From Sulfuritalea sp. (GTDB taxonomy: Bacteria; Pseudomonadota; Gammaproteobacteria; Burkholderiales; Rhodocyclaceae), in the NCBI GenBank assembly GCA_030696505.1, contig JAUYSD010000102.1, positions 1-32,029 of the forward strand: DNA of 32,029 bases, in the 5' to 3' direction. The notes beneath the pieces are model-generated. The model did not search any database. It saw only the letters and a program-made list of their open reading frames with translations, and was not told the origin of the DNA. Position 1 is the first letter of the stretch; each line of letters starts with the position of its first letter. The translations under genes were made by a program, and so were the position numbers. Of the stretch, positions 9,395 through 17,056 are shown piece after piece.

Positions 9395-9607
9395 ATGCGA
9401 CTAGCTAAGCGAATACACAGTCTGCGGAAAAAGTTGCTCTTGAGAAAGCTGGCGAAGTCGTCCGCGCGAACCGCGAAGGCCGTCGCCGACATGCTCAAGT
9501 TAGTAGCTGAATCCGACCGGCGAATTGAGGACGCTGAAGCGGCTGCGGAGATATCAAGGCGCTCATCCGCGACGGACGCAAATAGTGCCGTAGGCCAGCA
9601 CTCATAG
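9395..9607 (+). CDS. Doubtful small basic protein
   Basis: A 70-residue frame rich in Lys, Arg and Ala, beginning MRLAKRIHSLRKKLL and likely helical. It ends convergently, overlapping the 3' end of the metallophosphoesterase gene by six bases. It has no clear ribosome site and no recognised family. The frame may be shifted near its end: another frame gives a compact ending DIKALIRDGRK. It could be a decayed gene. Confidence 0.22.
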   Translation: MRLAKRIHSLRKKLLLRKLAKSSARTAKAVADMLKLVAESDRRIEDAEAAAEISRRSSATDANSAVGQHS

Positions 9608-10402
9608 CTCGATCACCCATTCAGGGCGAAACCCGATGTCCGCGGCGGCCTCCACTGGGTAACCGCGCTGATTGCTGACCACCTGGCACCCGCTCTCCGC
9701 CGTGAAGTTGATGTTGGTGTGCGTGTGGCCATAGCACCACGTCGCGATGGGGTGCTTCTTCATAAGCCATTCGAGGTCGGTGACAAAGTAGGGAGATAAG
9801 TCGTTTCCCTGATGCAATGGCGCGATGCATTGCCGGTGAGGCGCGAAATGGGTCACCACCACGGTCTTGCCATCGAAGGGCTTGGCAAGCTCTGCATCAA
9901 GCCAATCGACCGCACTGCGATGCAATGCCAAGGTGTCTCCAGGAGACAACGTCTTGCCTTGGCGCGCTGCTATCAAAAAGTAATCATTGATACCGCGCTG
10001 GGCGATAGCCATGTAGGGCAAGACATGCTCCTTGCCGTAAAGGCTGAAGCCGCTCCACAGCGTGCACCCTAGAAACCGGACATGGCCATTGATGATCTGG
10101 TCGGTATCCGTGTAGGTGGCATCTGCAATTTCAGCCACGTCCCGTTCAAGAAATCGGATGCCGAGCCGCCTTGCGGTACCGCGCATCTCGTTCAGCAACT
10201 CCAGTCCGGCATGGTAATACTCGTGATTGCCGGCCACGTAGAGCACTTGCTTTCCTGGAAATGCGTCGGCCGCCCAATACAGGCCGCTGGTGCCACTCGC
10301 GATGTCTCCAGCCAATATGACCACATCCGCCTCGGTGGCGGGCGGTGCCCATGGCACAGGCATGTGCTCCAGGTGGAGGTCAGAATAGAGAGCGATCTTC
10401 AC
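9602..10402 (-). CDS. Calcineurin-like metallophosphoesterase
   Basis: A cytoplasmic two-metal phosphoesterase of about 266 residues. The motif series of the family is complete: SDLHLE near the start (Asp8, His10), AGDIA, GNHEYY, THFAPH and GHTHTNINF. The substrate cannot be told from sequence; relatives act on nucleotides, phosphodiesters or phosphoproteins. The frame is open to ATG at 10480, but the family fold begins at VKIALYSDLHLE. GTG at 10402 is therefore the likely start, with ATG at 10444 as an alternative; neither has a strong ribosome site. It stands alone, without a linked partner on its strand. Confidence 0.85.
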   Translation of the reverse strand: MKIALYSDLHLEHMPVPWAPPATEADVVILAGDIASGTSGLYWAADAFPGKQVLYVAGNHEYYHAGLELLNEMRGTARRLGIRFLERDVAEIADATYTDTDQIINGHVRFLGCTLWSGFSLYGKEHVLPYMAIAQRGINDYFLIAARQGKTLSPGDTLALHRSAVDWLDAELAKPFDGKTVVVTHFAPHRQCIAPLHQGNDLSPYFVTDLEWLMKKHPIATWCYGHTHTNINFTAESGCQVVSNQRGYPVEAAADIGFRPEWVIEL

Positions 10403-10747
10403 GGCACGCTCATGGCGTTCATTACGAAAGAGGACTTGCGTCATTATTGCAAGAGAGCAACTTCCAGGGCAATTGTGCATTCAAGGGTTCTATGCCATTT
10501 GCACTCGGTGAGTGCATCAGCGATTAACTGGCTTTCTCAGCGAAAGCTTGCGACAGCGCCCCTTGCCATAGGCGGTAGCCGATTTTGCCGACACTGTCGC
10601 AAGATTCTTTGCAATCCCGGGCGCAATCTGCGATCAGTCTATTTGCCCCAAATTTGCCCAGTCTCCCCGCAAAGCCCGCAAACACAAGGCGTTTCTGTCA
10701 ATGCACCGTACACACCCTGCAATGATCATTGGCCGACTGTTACTCGC
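10403..10747. other. Intergenic region with a large inverted repeat
   Basis: No gene is supported here. A perfect 10-base inverted repeat (10547-10556 and 10594-10603) encloses 37 bases. This lies upstream of the metallophosphoesterase and downstream of the 103-residue gene on the same strand. Confidence 0.45.
10547..10603. repeat. Inverted repeat with 10-base perfect arms
   Basis: CTTGCGACAG at 10547-10556 is matched by CTGTCGCAAG at 10594-10603. The 37-base interior is itself rich in GGC/GCC and could fold. With a three-base bulge the arms extend through GCGAAAG and CTTTGC. It could be a transcript-end structure after the upstream minus-strand gene, a structured RNA, or the footprint of a mobile element. 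The sequence alone does not decide. Confidence 0.5.
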
Positions 10748-11059
10748 CTACGTCATCAGCTCCACCCGCCACTCCTGGGCATACCCGACCGGCCCTTCCT
10801 CGCTCTCCATACGTTCAATGCCCCTGAAAGTCATTCGCCCATTCCCAAGCCCGGTGATCACCGGCTCATACAAGGTGGCCAGATGGCCGTCACTGGTTTG
10901 GTTGTCGATCGCGGAGAGCTGCAGGACTTGTACGCTGCCGTAAGCACGATGCTGCACGCTGAACATCTGCAGCTGTCCACTCAGCCAAGTGACTTCGCCC
11001 AAGTTGCGCTTGCGCAGTTTTCTGCCATACCGGCGGAGGAGTTGAACGGTGGCTTTCAT
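10748..11059 (-). CDS. Conserved-looking hypothetical protein, 103 residues
   Basis: I do not recognise a named family. The sequence has normal soluble-protein composition, with a basic N-terminus (MKATVQLLRRYGRKLRKR) and a Gly-rich centre (VITGLGNGRMTFRGIER). It looks like a compact beta-rich domain of the type often listed as a conserved hypothetical of betaproteobacterial accessory DNA. ATG at 11059 is preferred over the upstream one at 11206 because the extension is not protein-like. A 7-base inverted repeat enclosing TATAAT-like sequence lies directly upstream, suggesting tight control of initiation. It has no operon partner. Confidence 0.6.
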   Translation of the reverse strand: MKATVQLLRRYGRKLRKRNLGEVTWLSGQLQMFSVQHRAYGSVQVLQLSAIDNQTSDGHLATLYEPVITGLGNGRMTFRGIERMESEEGPVGYAQEWRVELMT

Positions 11060-11060
11060 A

Positions 11061-11084
11061 ACTACTGCTATAATATCCAGTAGT
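11061..11084. promoter_or_regulatory. Operator-like inverted repeat around a -10 sequence
   Basis: ACTACTG (11061-11067) and CAGTAGT (11078-11084) flank ten AT-rich bases that contain a perfect TATAAT at 11069-11074 on the plus strand; the minus strand reads TATTAT here. It abuts the start codon at 11059. The arrangement resembles an operator over a promoter, but no matching -35 is clear on either strand. Confidence 0.4.
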
Positions 11085-11368
11085 CGGCCAAGGCGCGAGG
11101 TGATCTTAATGCGGTATTGGCATTGGGCGGATCGTGGATTAGTGGTTCTGCTCGTGACGTGCGGCGGGCTCCGGAACGAGCAGGTTGCGCGATGGACACT
11201 GATCATCCCATATCAGCCTACTTCTGGTCGGCGCGGGTGGTCGCGCAGCTTCTGTCCCGATCACTGACGGGCGCCCAGGCGGGTCAATCGACCCCGCCCA
11301 TACGATCGGCCTAATCACTGCCGATCTCTATGGCGCCAGCTGGGCTTCCTTCGCGCATAATTCACCGC

Positions 11369-11755
11369 ATGCCCAGCCTTGCCCCGCCCCGCGACCCGGT
11401 CCTCGCCCGGTTGCTCGCCACCTACCCCGTGTTTCGCGACGCCCGGCCGCTCGTGGTCGGGATCCATAAAGCGCTCATGGCGGCGCATCCCGAGATTGAC
11501 AAGGGCGCCCTGCGCAAGACGCTCCAACGCCACACCGCGTCCACCAAATACCTCAAGGCCGTGGCCGCGGGCGGTGCCCGCGTCGGTCTGAACGGATTCC
11601 CCGCCGGCGAGATCAGCGCGGAACAGCAAGCCCAGGCCCAACAAGCCCTCAAGGACCGCTTTTTCAAACAGGCTGAGCAACGCCGCGAACTATTGAAGGT
11701 CCAGGAGCAGCAGGCCAAGCTGCAGCAGTTGGTCGCCAAGTTCACGCCGCGCTGA
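11369..11755 (+). CDS. ProQ/FinO-domain RNA-binding protein
   Basis: A small protein of about 128 residues carrying a ProQ/FinO fold, which binds structured RNA ends and chaperones sRNA-mRNA pairing. Family features visible are the FRDARPLVVGIHKALMAAHP region, the KGALRKTLQRHTAS helix and a following turn (RVGLNGFPAGEIS). The C-terminal tail is a charged, Gln-rich coiled-coil-like helix. It lacks the long linker and Tudor-like domain of E. coli ProQ, as in the short minimal ProQ proteins of betaproteobacteria. ATG at 11369 is chosen over 11330 because the family sequence starts soon after it; neither has a clear ribosome site. A small lipoprotein gene follows after 11 bases. Confidence 0.85.
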   Translation: MPSLAPPRDPVLARLLATYPVFRDARPLVVGIHKALMAAHPEIDKGALRKTLQRHTASTKYLKAVAAGGARVGLNGFPAGEISAEQQAQAQQALKDRFFKQAEQRRELLKVQEQQAKLQQLVAKFTPR

Positions 11756-11766
11756 GGCCGAATCCG

Positions 11767-11934
11767 ATGCTGGCCACGTTGTCGAAGCCCACATCGCTTG
11801 CGCGCCGCCTCTACGCCGCCGTGGTGGCGGTGCTCTGCGCGACCTTGCTTTCGGGATGTTTGTTCTCGATTGGCCTCACCAACAGCCCGCCGCCACCCAC
11901 TGTCGGCGCGGGGCCCGCGTCCGATCGCCGATAA
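11767..11934 (+). CDS. Very small lipoprotein, 55 residues
   Basis: A short gene below common length cut-offs. Translation gives a basic N-terminus (MLATLSKPTSLARRLYA), a hydrophobic core and the lipobox LLSGC with Cys31. A tail of only 24 residues follows, rich in Pro (NSPPPPTVGAGPAS). This is a typical lipoprotein signal of Gram-negative bacteria. Mature residue +2 is Leu, so outer-membrane sorting is expected. It lies 11 bases after the ProQ-type gene and 15 before the dehydrogenase gene, so it is probably co-transcribed with them. The mature peptide is too short for an enzyme. The function is unknown. Confidence 0.7.
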   Translation: MLATLSKPTSLARRLYAAVVAVLCATLLSGCLFSIGLTNSPPPPTVGAGPASDRR

Positions 11935-11949
11935 CTGGGCGCCACCAGC

Positions 11950-12636
11950 ATGACCAAATCAAAACTCATCGTCGTAACCGGCGTGACGCGCGGTCTCGGT
12001 CGCGCGATGCTCCAGGAATTCGTCGCGCGCGGCCATGTCGTGGCCGGCTGCGGACGCACGGAAGCCAGCATTGAAGAGCTGCGGCGCGCCTTCCCGGAAC
12101 CGCATCGATTTGCCACCGTGGATGTCGCCGACGACCGGCAGGTCGGCAAATGGGCGCGCCATGTGCTGACCACTCTGGGACCACCCCAGCTTCTGATCAA
12201 CAACGCGGGCCTGATGAACACGCCCGCACCGCTATGGGACGTCCCGGCGGCAGAATTCAGCGCCGTGATCGACGTCAATATCAAGGGCACCGGCAATGTC
12301 CTGCGCCATTTTGTGCCGGCCATGATCGCGCAAGGCCGCGGCGTCATTGTCAATTTCAGTTCCGGCTGGGGGCGCGTCACGGCGCCGAACGTGGCCCCCT
12401 ACTGCGCCAGCAAGTGGGCCATCGAGGGCCTGACCCGCGCCTTGGCCCAGGAACTGCCCAAGGGCATGGCGGCCGTCGCGCTGAATCCTGGAATCATTGA
12501 TACCGAGATGCTGCGCCGGGCTTTTGGAGACTCGGCCGGCGACTACGAGTCGGCGACTGAATGGGCCGCGCGTGCTGTCCCGGCCATCCTGAAACTGGGA
12601 CCGCGGCACAACGGCAAGGCGCTCAGCCTGGATTAG
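11950..12636 (+). CDS. Short-chain dehydrogenase/reductase
   Basis: A 228-residue classical SDR, an NAD(P)-dependent oxidoreductase of the cytoplasm. The cofactor motif TGVTRGLG is at residues 10-17, NNAG at 84-87, and the catalytic set Asn110, Ser138, Tyr151 and Lys155 (YCASK) is complete. PGIIDTEM follows as expected for the cofactor-binding loop. The substrate cannot be predicted. Length is slightly below the usual 245-255, consistent with a minimal SDR. It follows the ProQ-type and lipoprotein genes closely on the same strand and may be in the same transcript, though no functional link is apparent. Confidence 0.93.
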   Translation: MTKSKLIVVTGVTRGLGRAMLQEFVARGHVVAGCGRTEASIEELRRAFPEPHRFATVDVADDRQVGKWARHVLTTLGPPQLLINNAGLMNTPAPLWDVPAAEFSAVIDVNIKGTGNVLRHFVPAMIAQGRGVIVNFSSGWGRVTAPNVAPYCASKWAIEGLTRALAQELPKGMAAVALNPGIIDTEMLRRAFGDSAGDYESATEWAARAVPAILKLGPRHNGKALSLD

Positions 12637-12701
12637 CCCATTGGGGCGTGCCGTTTGCGCCCGCCCGCCGGTGCTCCGAACAGCGGCCGGCCCGTCGCCA
12701 C

Positions 12702-12729
12702 TTGCAATTTCCGCGATACTGGATAAAAC
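12702..12729 (+). promoter_or_regulatory. Candidate promoter for zinc-ribbon/helicase genes
   Basis: TTGCAA at 12702-12707 and TAAAAC at 12724-12729, spaced by 16 bases, lie just before the zinc-ribbon gene start. Each box matches the sigma-70 consensus at four or more positions. It is the best candidate between the dehydrogenase and the helicase module. Confidence 0.35.
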
Positions 12730-12751
12730 TCCAGCTATCGAGGAATCGAAC

Positions 12752-12994
12752 ATGAATCTCCGTTTCATTTGCCCCCATTGCCGCGTATCGGTCGATCCGG
12801 CCGCCATGGAAGTGTCCCAAAGCGAGTCCGCCGAGTTCCGCGTGTGCCCCGCTTGCGACACCCCCGTGCTGCTGGCCTTGCGCTGCGAGTCCAATGGTCA
12901 GCCCCCAGCCTCGGCGGGCACTTGCATGCCGTCAGGAGTCGGGGTCGCGCACCGCGGCGCCGATCTGCACAATTCCAGTAAATCCCCGGCATGA
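12752..12994 (+). CDS. Small zinc-ribbon protein
   Basis: An 80-residue protein with two CxxC pairs, CPHC near residue 8 and CPAC near residue 33, forming one four-cysteine zinc ribbon. The C-terminal half looks disordered, rich in Ser, Gly and Pro. ATG at 12752 is preferred because GAGGA lies just upstream; the longer frame from 12641 is not protein-like. The stop overlaps the start of the helicase gene (ATGA), so the two are translated together. It may be a nucleic-acid-binding accessory of the helicase, which is inference from position. No named family is recognised beyond the ribbon. Confidence 0.72.
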   Translation: MNLRFICPHCRVSVDPAAMEVSQSESAEFRVCPACDTPVLLALRCESNGQPPASAGTCMPSGVGVAHRGADLHNSSKSPA

Positions 12995-15093
12995 CCGCAC
13001 CCGACGAATTGAAGGAGCCGCCGGCGCCGGCCTACCTGGCCGCACTCAATCCGGCCCAGCGTGCCGCCGTCGAATTCGGAATCGCCCCGGATGCCGCCGC
13101 GGCCGCGCCCGGCCCGCTGCTGGTCATCGCCGGCGCCGGATCGGGCAAGACCCATACCCTGGCGCACCGCGTGGCGCATCTGATCGCCAGTGGGGCGGAT
13201 CCGGCCCGGATCCTGCTGCTGACCTTCTCCCGCCGGGCCGCAGTGGACATGACGCGGCGCGTCGATCGCCTCATCGCACGGCAATTGAACGGCCATCGCC
13301 GCGGCGCAACGGGCGCCCTGGTCTGGTCCGGCACCTTCCACAGCGTCGGCGCCCGCCTCTTACGCGAGTACGCGGGCCGCATCGGTCTCGCGCCGGGATT
13401 CACCATCCACGACCGCGAGGATTCGGCCGACCTCCTGAATCTCGTCAGGCATGAGCTGGGCTATTCCGGGAAGGAGAAGCGCTTTCCGCTGAAAGCCACC
13501 TGCCTCGGCATCTATTCCGCGGTGATCAATACCCAGGCAGGTCTGAAGGACGTGCTGCAAACCAGCTACCCCTGGTGCGCGGCCTGGGAGTCCGAGCTCA
13601 AGCAGATCTTCCTGCGCTATGTCGAGGCCAAGCAGCACCAGCAGGTGCTCGACTACGACGACCTGCTGCTCTACTGGGCGCGCATGGTGACGGATCCCGA
13701 GCTCGCCGGCGAGCTGGGCGAGCGCTTCCGCCACATTCTGGTCGACGAATACCAGGACACCAACCGCCTCCAGGCGGCGCTCGTGCTCGCCATGAAGCCG
13801 GAAGGCCGCGGGCTGACGGTGGTCGGCGACGACGCCCAGTCGATCTATGCCTTTCGCGGCGCCACCGTGCGCAACATCCTCGACTTCCCGGGCCAGTTCA
13901 CGCCCGGCGCCGCACTGATCACGCTGGATCGCAACTATCGTTCGACACAGCCGATACTCGCGGCGGCCAACGCCGTGATCGCCCTGGCCAGCGAGCGTTT
14001 CACCAAGAACCTGTGGAGCGAGCGCGCTTCCTCGTCCAGGCCGCGCCTGGTGACCCTCCGCGACGATGCGGAGCAGGCCGGCTTCATCGTCGAGCAGATA
14101 CTGGCGCGGCGCGAGGAAGGGGTGAAACTCAAGGCCCAGGCCATCCTGTTTCGCGCCGGTCACCATAGCGCACGGCTGGAGATCGAACTCACGCGCCGCA
14201 ACATTCCCTTCGTCAAGTTCGGCGGGCTCAAGTTTCTCGAAGCGGCCCACGTCAAGGACCTGCTGGCGATCATGCGCTGGGCGCAAAACCCGCGCGACCG
14301 GGTCTCGGGTTTCCGCGCCATCCAGCTCCTGCCGGGCGTCGGCCCCAAGACCGCGGGCCGGATTCTCGCTAACGTCGCGGCGGCCAGCCCCGGCTGCGCG
14401 CTGCTGGCCGAACAGCCGATGCCGGAAGCGGCACGCCTTGCCTGGAGTGAGTTCGTTGGCGTGGTCGAGGCGTTCGCTCAGGTCGGCGCTCCCTGGCCGG
14501 GCGCCTTCGAGCAACTGTCCGCCTGGTACCAGGCCCAGATGGAGCGCCTGTATGAGGATGCCGTGCTGCGCGCGCAGGACATCGAGCAGCTCGCCCGGAT
14601 CGCGGCCACCTATCCCAACCCGGAAAGGTTTCTGACCGAATTCACGCTCGATCCGCCCGATGCCACCAGCGCTGAAGCGGGGGTGCCGCTGCTGGACGAA
14701 GACTATCTGATCCTGTCCACGATTCATTCGGCGAAGGGCCAGGAATGGACCGCTGTGACTTTGCTCAATGCCGTCGACGGCTGCCTGCCCTCGGACATGG
14801 CCACCGGATCGGCGACGGAGATCGAAGAGGAACGGCGCCTGCTGTATGTGGCGATGACCCGCGCCAAGGACAGCCTGGATCTCATGCTGCCGCAGCGCTT
14901 CTATGTGGGCCAGCAGGCCGGATTGGGCGATCGCCACGTTTATGCCAGCCGCACCCGCTTCATCCCGAATGCGCTGCTCGCGCATTTCGACCAGGTCACC
15001 TGGCCGCTGCCGGAAGCCCACGCCCCGGCAAACTCGGCGTCAAGCCGACGGGCGGTCGACCTGGCGGCACAGATGCGCGCCATGTGGACCTGA
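12991..15093 (+). CDS. UvrD/Rep-like superfamily 1 DNA helicase
   Basis: A 700-residue 3'-5' type DNA helicase. Motif I GAGSGKT is at residues 48-54, Ia TFSRRAA, and II DEYQDTN starts at 252. Motif III is GDDAQSIYAFRG, IV is LDRNYRST, V is STIHSAKGQEW and VI is LLYVAMTRAKD. All are intact, so an active ATP-driven translocase is expected. The length matches UvrD/Rep/PcrA (about 670-720), but the 2B region contains LLPGVGPKTAGRIL, a helix-hairpin-helix-like piece, and the C-terminus ends soon after motif VI without the UvrD Tudor tail. It may be a paralogue of the housekeeping helicase. It is coupled to a zinc-ribbon gene and followed by an SRAP gene, a repair-like grouping. Confidence 0.95.
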   Translation: MTAPDELKEPPAPAYLAALNPAQRAAVEFGIAPDAAAAAPGPLLVIAGAGSGKTHTLAHRVAHLIASGADPARILLLTFSRRAAVDMTRRVDRLIARQLNGHRRGATGALVWSGTFHSVGARLLREYAGRIGLAPGFTIHDREDSADLLNLVRHELGYSGKEKRFPLKATCLGIYSAVINTQAGLKDVLQTSYPWCAAWESELKQIFLRYVEAKQHQQVLDYDDLLLYWARMVTDPELAGELGERFRHILVDEYQDTNRLQAALVLAMKPEGRGLTVVGDDAQSIYAFRGATVRNILDFPGQFTPGAALITLDRNYRSTQPILAAANAVIALASERFTKNLWSERASSSRPRLVTLRDDAEQAGFIVEQILARREEGVKLKAQAILFRAGHHSARLEIELTRRNIPFVKFGGLKFLEAAHVKDLLAIMRWAQNPRDRVSGFRAIQLLPGVGPKTAGRILANVAAASPGCALLAEQPMPEAARLAWSEFVGVVEAFAQVGAPWPGAFEQLSAWYQAQMERLYEDAVLRAQDIEQLARIAATYPNPERFLTEFTLDPPDATSAEAGVPLLDEDYLILSTIHSAKGQEWTAVTLLNAVDGCLPSDMATGSATEIEEERRLLYVAMTRAKDSLDLMLPQRFYVGQQAGLGDRHVYASRTRFIPNALLAHFDQVTWPLPEAHAPANSASSRRAVDLAAQMRAMWT

Positions 15094-15249
15094 ACGCCGC
15101 TACGCAGTCCCCGTGGCCCTCCATCCGGGCTGGTCTCGACAGCAACGTCAGCTATCGAGACGAACCGCCACAACAACGTCGTGGCCGATGCCGGCAGCGA
15201 GGCCAGGCCGGTGCTGGCGAGAGAATTCGCTTGGTTCTACACTCCCCCT

Positions 15250-15906
15250 ATGTGCAATCGCTACGTCTCGCCGGAAGAAGCGGAAATCGAACGCTTTTGG
15301 CACATCGGCCGCGATAACCCACCGCGCTGGTGGGCATCTGAGATTTTCCCGCGAAGCCAGGGTCCATTCCTACGCAGTGCCGGAAACGCTGCCGAGCGTG
15401 AGCTGGTCGTCGGGCAATGGGGCTTGATTCCCTGGTTTGCCAAGACGGCCAAGCTGACGTACGCGACCAACAATGCCCGCTTCGAGGAAATTGCGACCAA
15501 AGCCTCGTACAAACAGTCGTGGCTGCACGGCAAGCGCTGCATCATCCCGGCCTGGTCGTTTGATGAACCCTGCTGGGAGACCGGGCGCAATGTGTGGTGG
15601 CGATTTCGTCGCGCGGACGGGACGCCCTGGGGATTGGCGGGGCTGTGGAACGACTGGACCGACAGGGAAACCGGCGAGGTGATCGAGAGCTACACCATGC
15701 TTACCCTCAACGCCGATCATCACCCCCTGATGTCGCGCATGCACCGCCCGGATCCGAAGCTGCTGGCTGATCAACAGGACAAGCGCAGCGTGATTGCGAT
15801 TGAGTTAGAGAACGTCGATACCTGGCTGCGTGGCTCGATCGATGACGCGACAGCGTTGATGCGCGTACCGTCGGTCGATGTGATCGAGGCGGCGCCGAAG
15901 GAGTGA
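15250..15906 (+). CDS. SRAP-domain protein (HMCES/YedK type)
   Basis: A 218-residue SOS-response-associated peptidase-fold protein that crosslinks to abasic sites in single-stranded DNA and shields them. Cys2, which must become the N-terminal residue after Met removal, appears only if translation starts at ATG 15250 (MCNRY). This decides the start over the in-frame ATG at 15181. Other active-site positions are present: Asn75 (NNARFE), Glu106 in IIPAWSFDE and His158 in DHHPLMSRM. The Glu motif differs from the common FYEW form (here SFDEPCW). It is 156 bases downstream of the helicase, so the two may share a role in damaged-DNA handling. Confidence 0.92.
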   Translation: MCNRYVSPEEAEIERFWHIGRDNPPRWWASEIFPRSQGPFLRSAGNAAERELVVGQWGLIPWFAKTAKLTYATNNARFEEIATKASYKQSWLHGKRCIIPAWSFDEPCWETGRNVWWRFRRADGTPWGLAGLWNDWTDRETGEVIESYTMLTLNADHHPLMSRMHRPDPKLLADQQDKRSVIAIELENVDTWLRGSIDDATALMRVPSVDVIEAAPKE

Positions 15907-16153
15907 CTGAACCCCCTCCTCTGCTTTCGTTTGGCATGATTGCCCGACGGTCTGCATCCAAAAGTGAAAGGTGATCACCTCGAGCAGCGGATTACCAATC
16001 CATATTGGTCACCTCCTGTCGCAATGTTGAAACGTGCCCGGTATCGCCTCGCCAATGGTCGCGTTAGCGGGAAAGGCAGTAGCGAGACCTCGAGTTCTCA
16101 CTTCGAGGCCTCGGGCAACGTCCCTACCGCAGAAGTTCCGGCTTAGAAAGGTG
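15907..16153. other. Intergenic region with several short palindromes
   Basis: No gene is supported. The stretch contains the palindrome GGTGATCACC (about 15970), the hairpin ACCAAT-CCAT-ATTGGT (about 15992-16007) and CCTCGA/TCGAGG arms (about 16088-16108). They lie upstream of the toxin-antitoxin promoter and could bind a regulator or mark an insertion boundary. Confidence 0.4.
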
Positions 16154-16182
16154 GTGACAAAATGACGCCGCCTTTCTATACT
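16154..16182 (+). promoter_or_regulatory. Promoter of the toxin-antitoxin pair
   Basis: GTGACA at 16154-16159 and TATACT at 16177-16182 are separated by an ideal 17 bases, each matching the sigma-70 consensus at five of six positions. Transcription would start near 16189, about 30 bases before the antitoxin ATG. DUF1778-GNAT pairs usually repress their own promoter. Confidence 0.65.
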
Positions 16183-16218
16183 AGGCCCATCGAAACATTG
16201 CCTGATCAGGAGGCTGCC

Positions 16219-16518
16219 ATGCTGGCTCACACCGGGAAACGACTCACCACACGTATCACCGACCATGTGCAGGAAAAGCTGCAAGCGGCGGCGGACATCG
16301 TGGGTGCGACGCTGAACCAGTTTGTCGTGCAGGCGGCCCTGGAGAAGGCTGAACGGGTCATTGAAAGTGAATCGACGATTATCCTGACGCGTCGGGAGTC
16401 GCTGAGACTGCTGGAAGTGATTGAGAATCCGCCTCCGCGCAATGAGAAGTTCCTTCAGGCGCAGGCTCGTTATCAGAGGTCGACCCGTGCTGGTTCTACC
16501 GCTAAACGACGGGCATGA
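16219..16518 (+). CDS. DUF1778 antitoxin (TacA/AtaR-like)
   Basis: A 99-residue ribbon-helix-helix antitoxin. The DNA-binding region at about residues 5-45 (KRLTTRITDHVQEKLQAAAD, then LNQFVVQAALEKAERVI) fits the DUF1778 family, and the C-terminal part should wrap and block the toxin. ATG at 16219 is preceded by a strong site, CAGGAGG, which decides it over the upstream ATG at 16162. The gene overlaps the toxin start by 32 bases, giving translational coupling. The family normally binds its own promoter together with the toxin. A good promoter with TATACT lies just upstream. Confidence 0.92.
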   Translation: MLAHTGKRLTTRITDHVQEKLQAAADIVGATLNQFVVQAALEKAERVIESESTIILTRRESLRLLEVIENPPPRNEKFLQAQARYQRSTRAGSTAKRRA

Positions 16519-16954
16519 CAGGAAGGGCTTCGACTGCGGCAATGTCGAACTTAATGATTGGCTGAGTCAGACAGCCAGGCAACACAAAGAGAAAGGGGTT
16601 TCCTCGACCTTTGTGGCGGTAGCTGATGAGACAAGCGCGGAAGTGCTTGGCTTCTACGCTATCAGCTTGGCTGAGTTGGTGAACGCTGACCTCCCAGCAC
16701 AGTATCGGAAGCGCTTACCGACCAAGGTTCCCGTGTTCCGGCTGGGGAGACTGGCAACGGCCAAACGGCATCAAGGGAAGGGTATTGGGGAGCACATGCT
16801 CTTCGACGCCATCGACCGGGTGACGCGCATCGCGCAAGAGGTTGGCGGTATCGGCCTCGTGGTCAATGCGAAACCAAACGCAGTCGATTTCTACAAACGC
16901 TACGGCTTCGAGCAGATTGCGGACCACCCGCAGAACCTGTTCCTGCCACTCTAA
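16487..16954 (+). CDS. GNAT acetyltransferase toxin (TacT/AtaT-like)
   Basis: A GNAT-fold toxin of 155 residues. Members acetylate the amino group of charged tRNAs and stop translation. The acetyl-CoA loop RHQGKGIGEHML and the late catalytic Tyr in VDFYKRYGF are present, as is the typical ending NLFLPL. GTG at 16487 with AGAGG upstream is preferred, since the family begins with the following VLPLNDGHDRKGFDCG. The frame is open further up to 16421 only because it overlaps the antitoxin gene. The pair is complete and looks functional. A strong hairpin terminator follows immediately, so the pair is an isolated two-gene unit. Confidence 0.92.
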   Translation: MLVLPLNDGHDRKGFDCGNVELNDWLSQTARQHKEKGVSSTFVAVADETSAEVLGFYAISLAELVNADLPAQYRKRLPTKVPVFRLGRLATAKRHQGKGIGEHMLFDAIDRVTRIAQEVGGIGLVVNAKPNAVDFYKRYGFEQIADHPQNLFLPL

Positions 16955-16959
16955 CTTAG

Positions 16960-16990
16960 CCCCCGCGCAGCGCTGCTGCCGGGGGTTTTT
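16960..16990 (+). terminator. Rho-independent terminator of the toxin-antitoxin operon
   Basis: A stem CCCCCG/CGGGGG (16960-16965 and 16980-16985) encloses a 14-base loop that can fold further. It is followed directly by TTTTT at 16986-16990. It starts five bases after the toxin stop. Confidence 0.85.
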
Positions 16991-17056
16991 CACGTCTGGG
17001 AGGGGCGTGCATGCTGGCCACCGATGTCAGCAGTTTGGAGGAACTAAACAATCATC

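Noticed and set aside
10082-11083. 333-residue plus-strand frame
   Set aside because: It runs antisense across the metallophosphoesterase start and the 103-residue gene; its sequence is not protein-like.
13360-15021. 553-residue minus-strand frame opposite the helicase
   Set aside because: Antisense shadow caused by high GC; the helicase motifs settle the strand.
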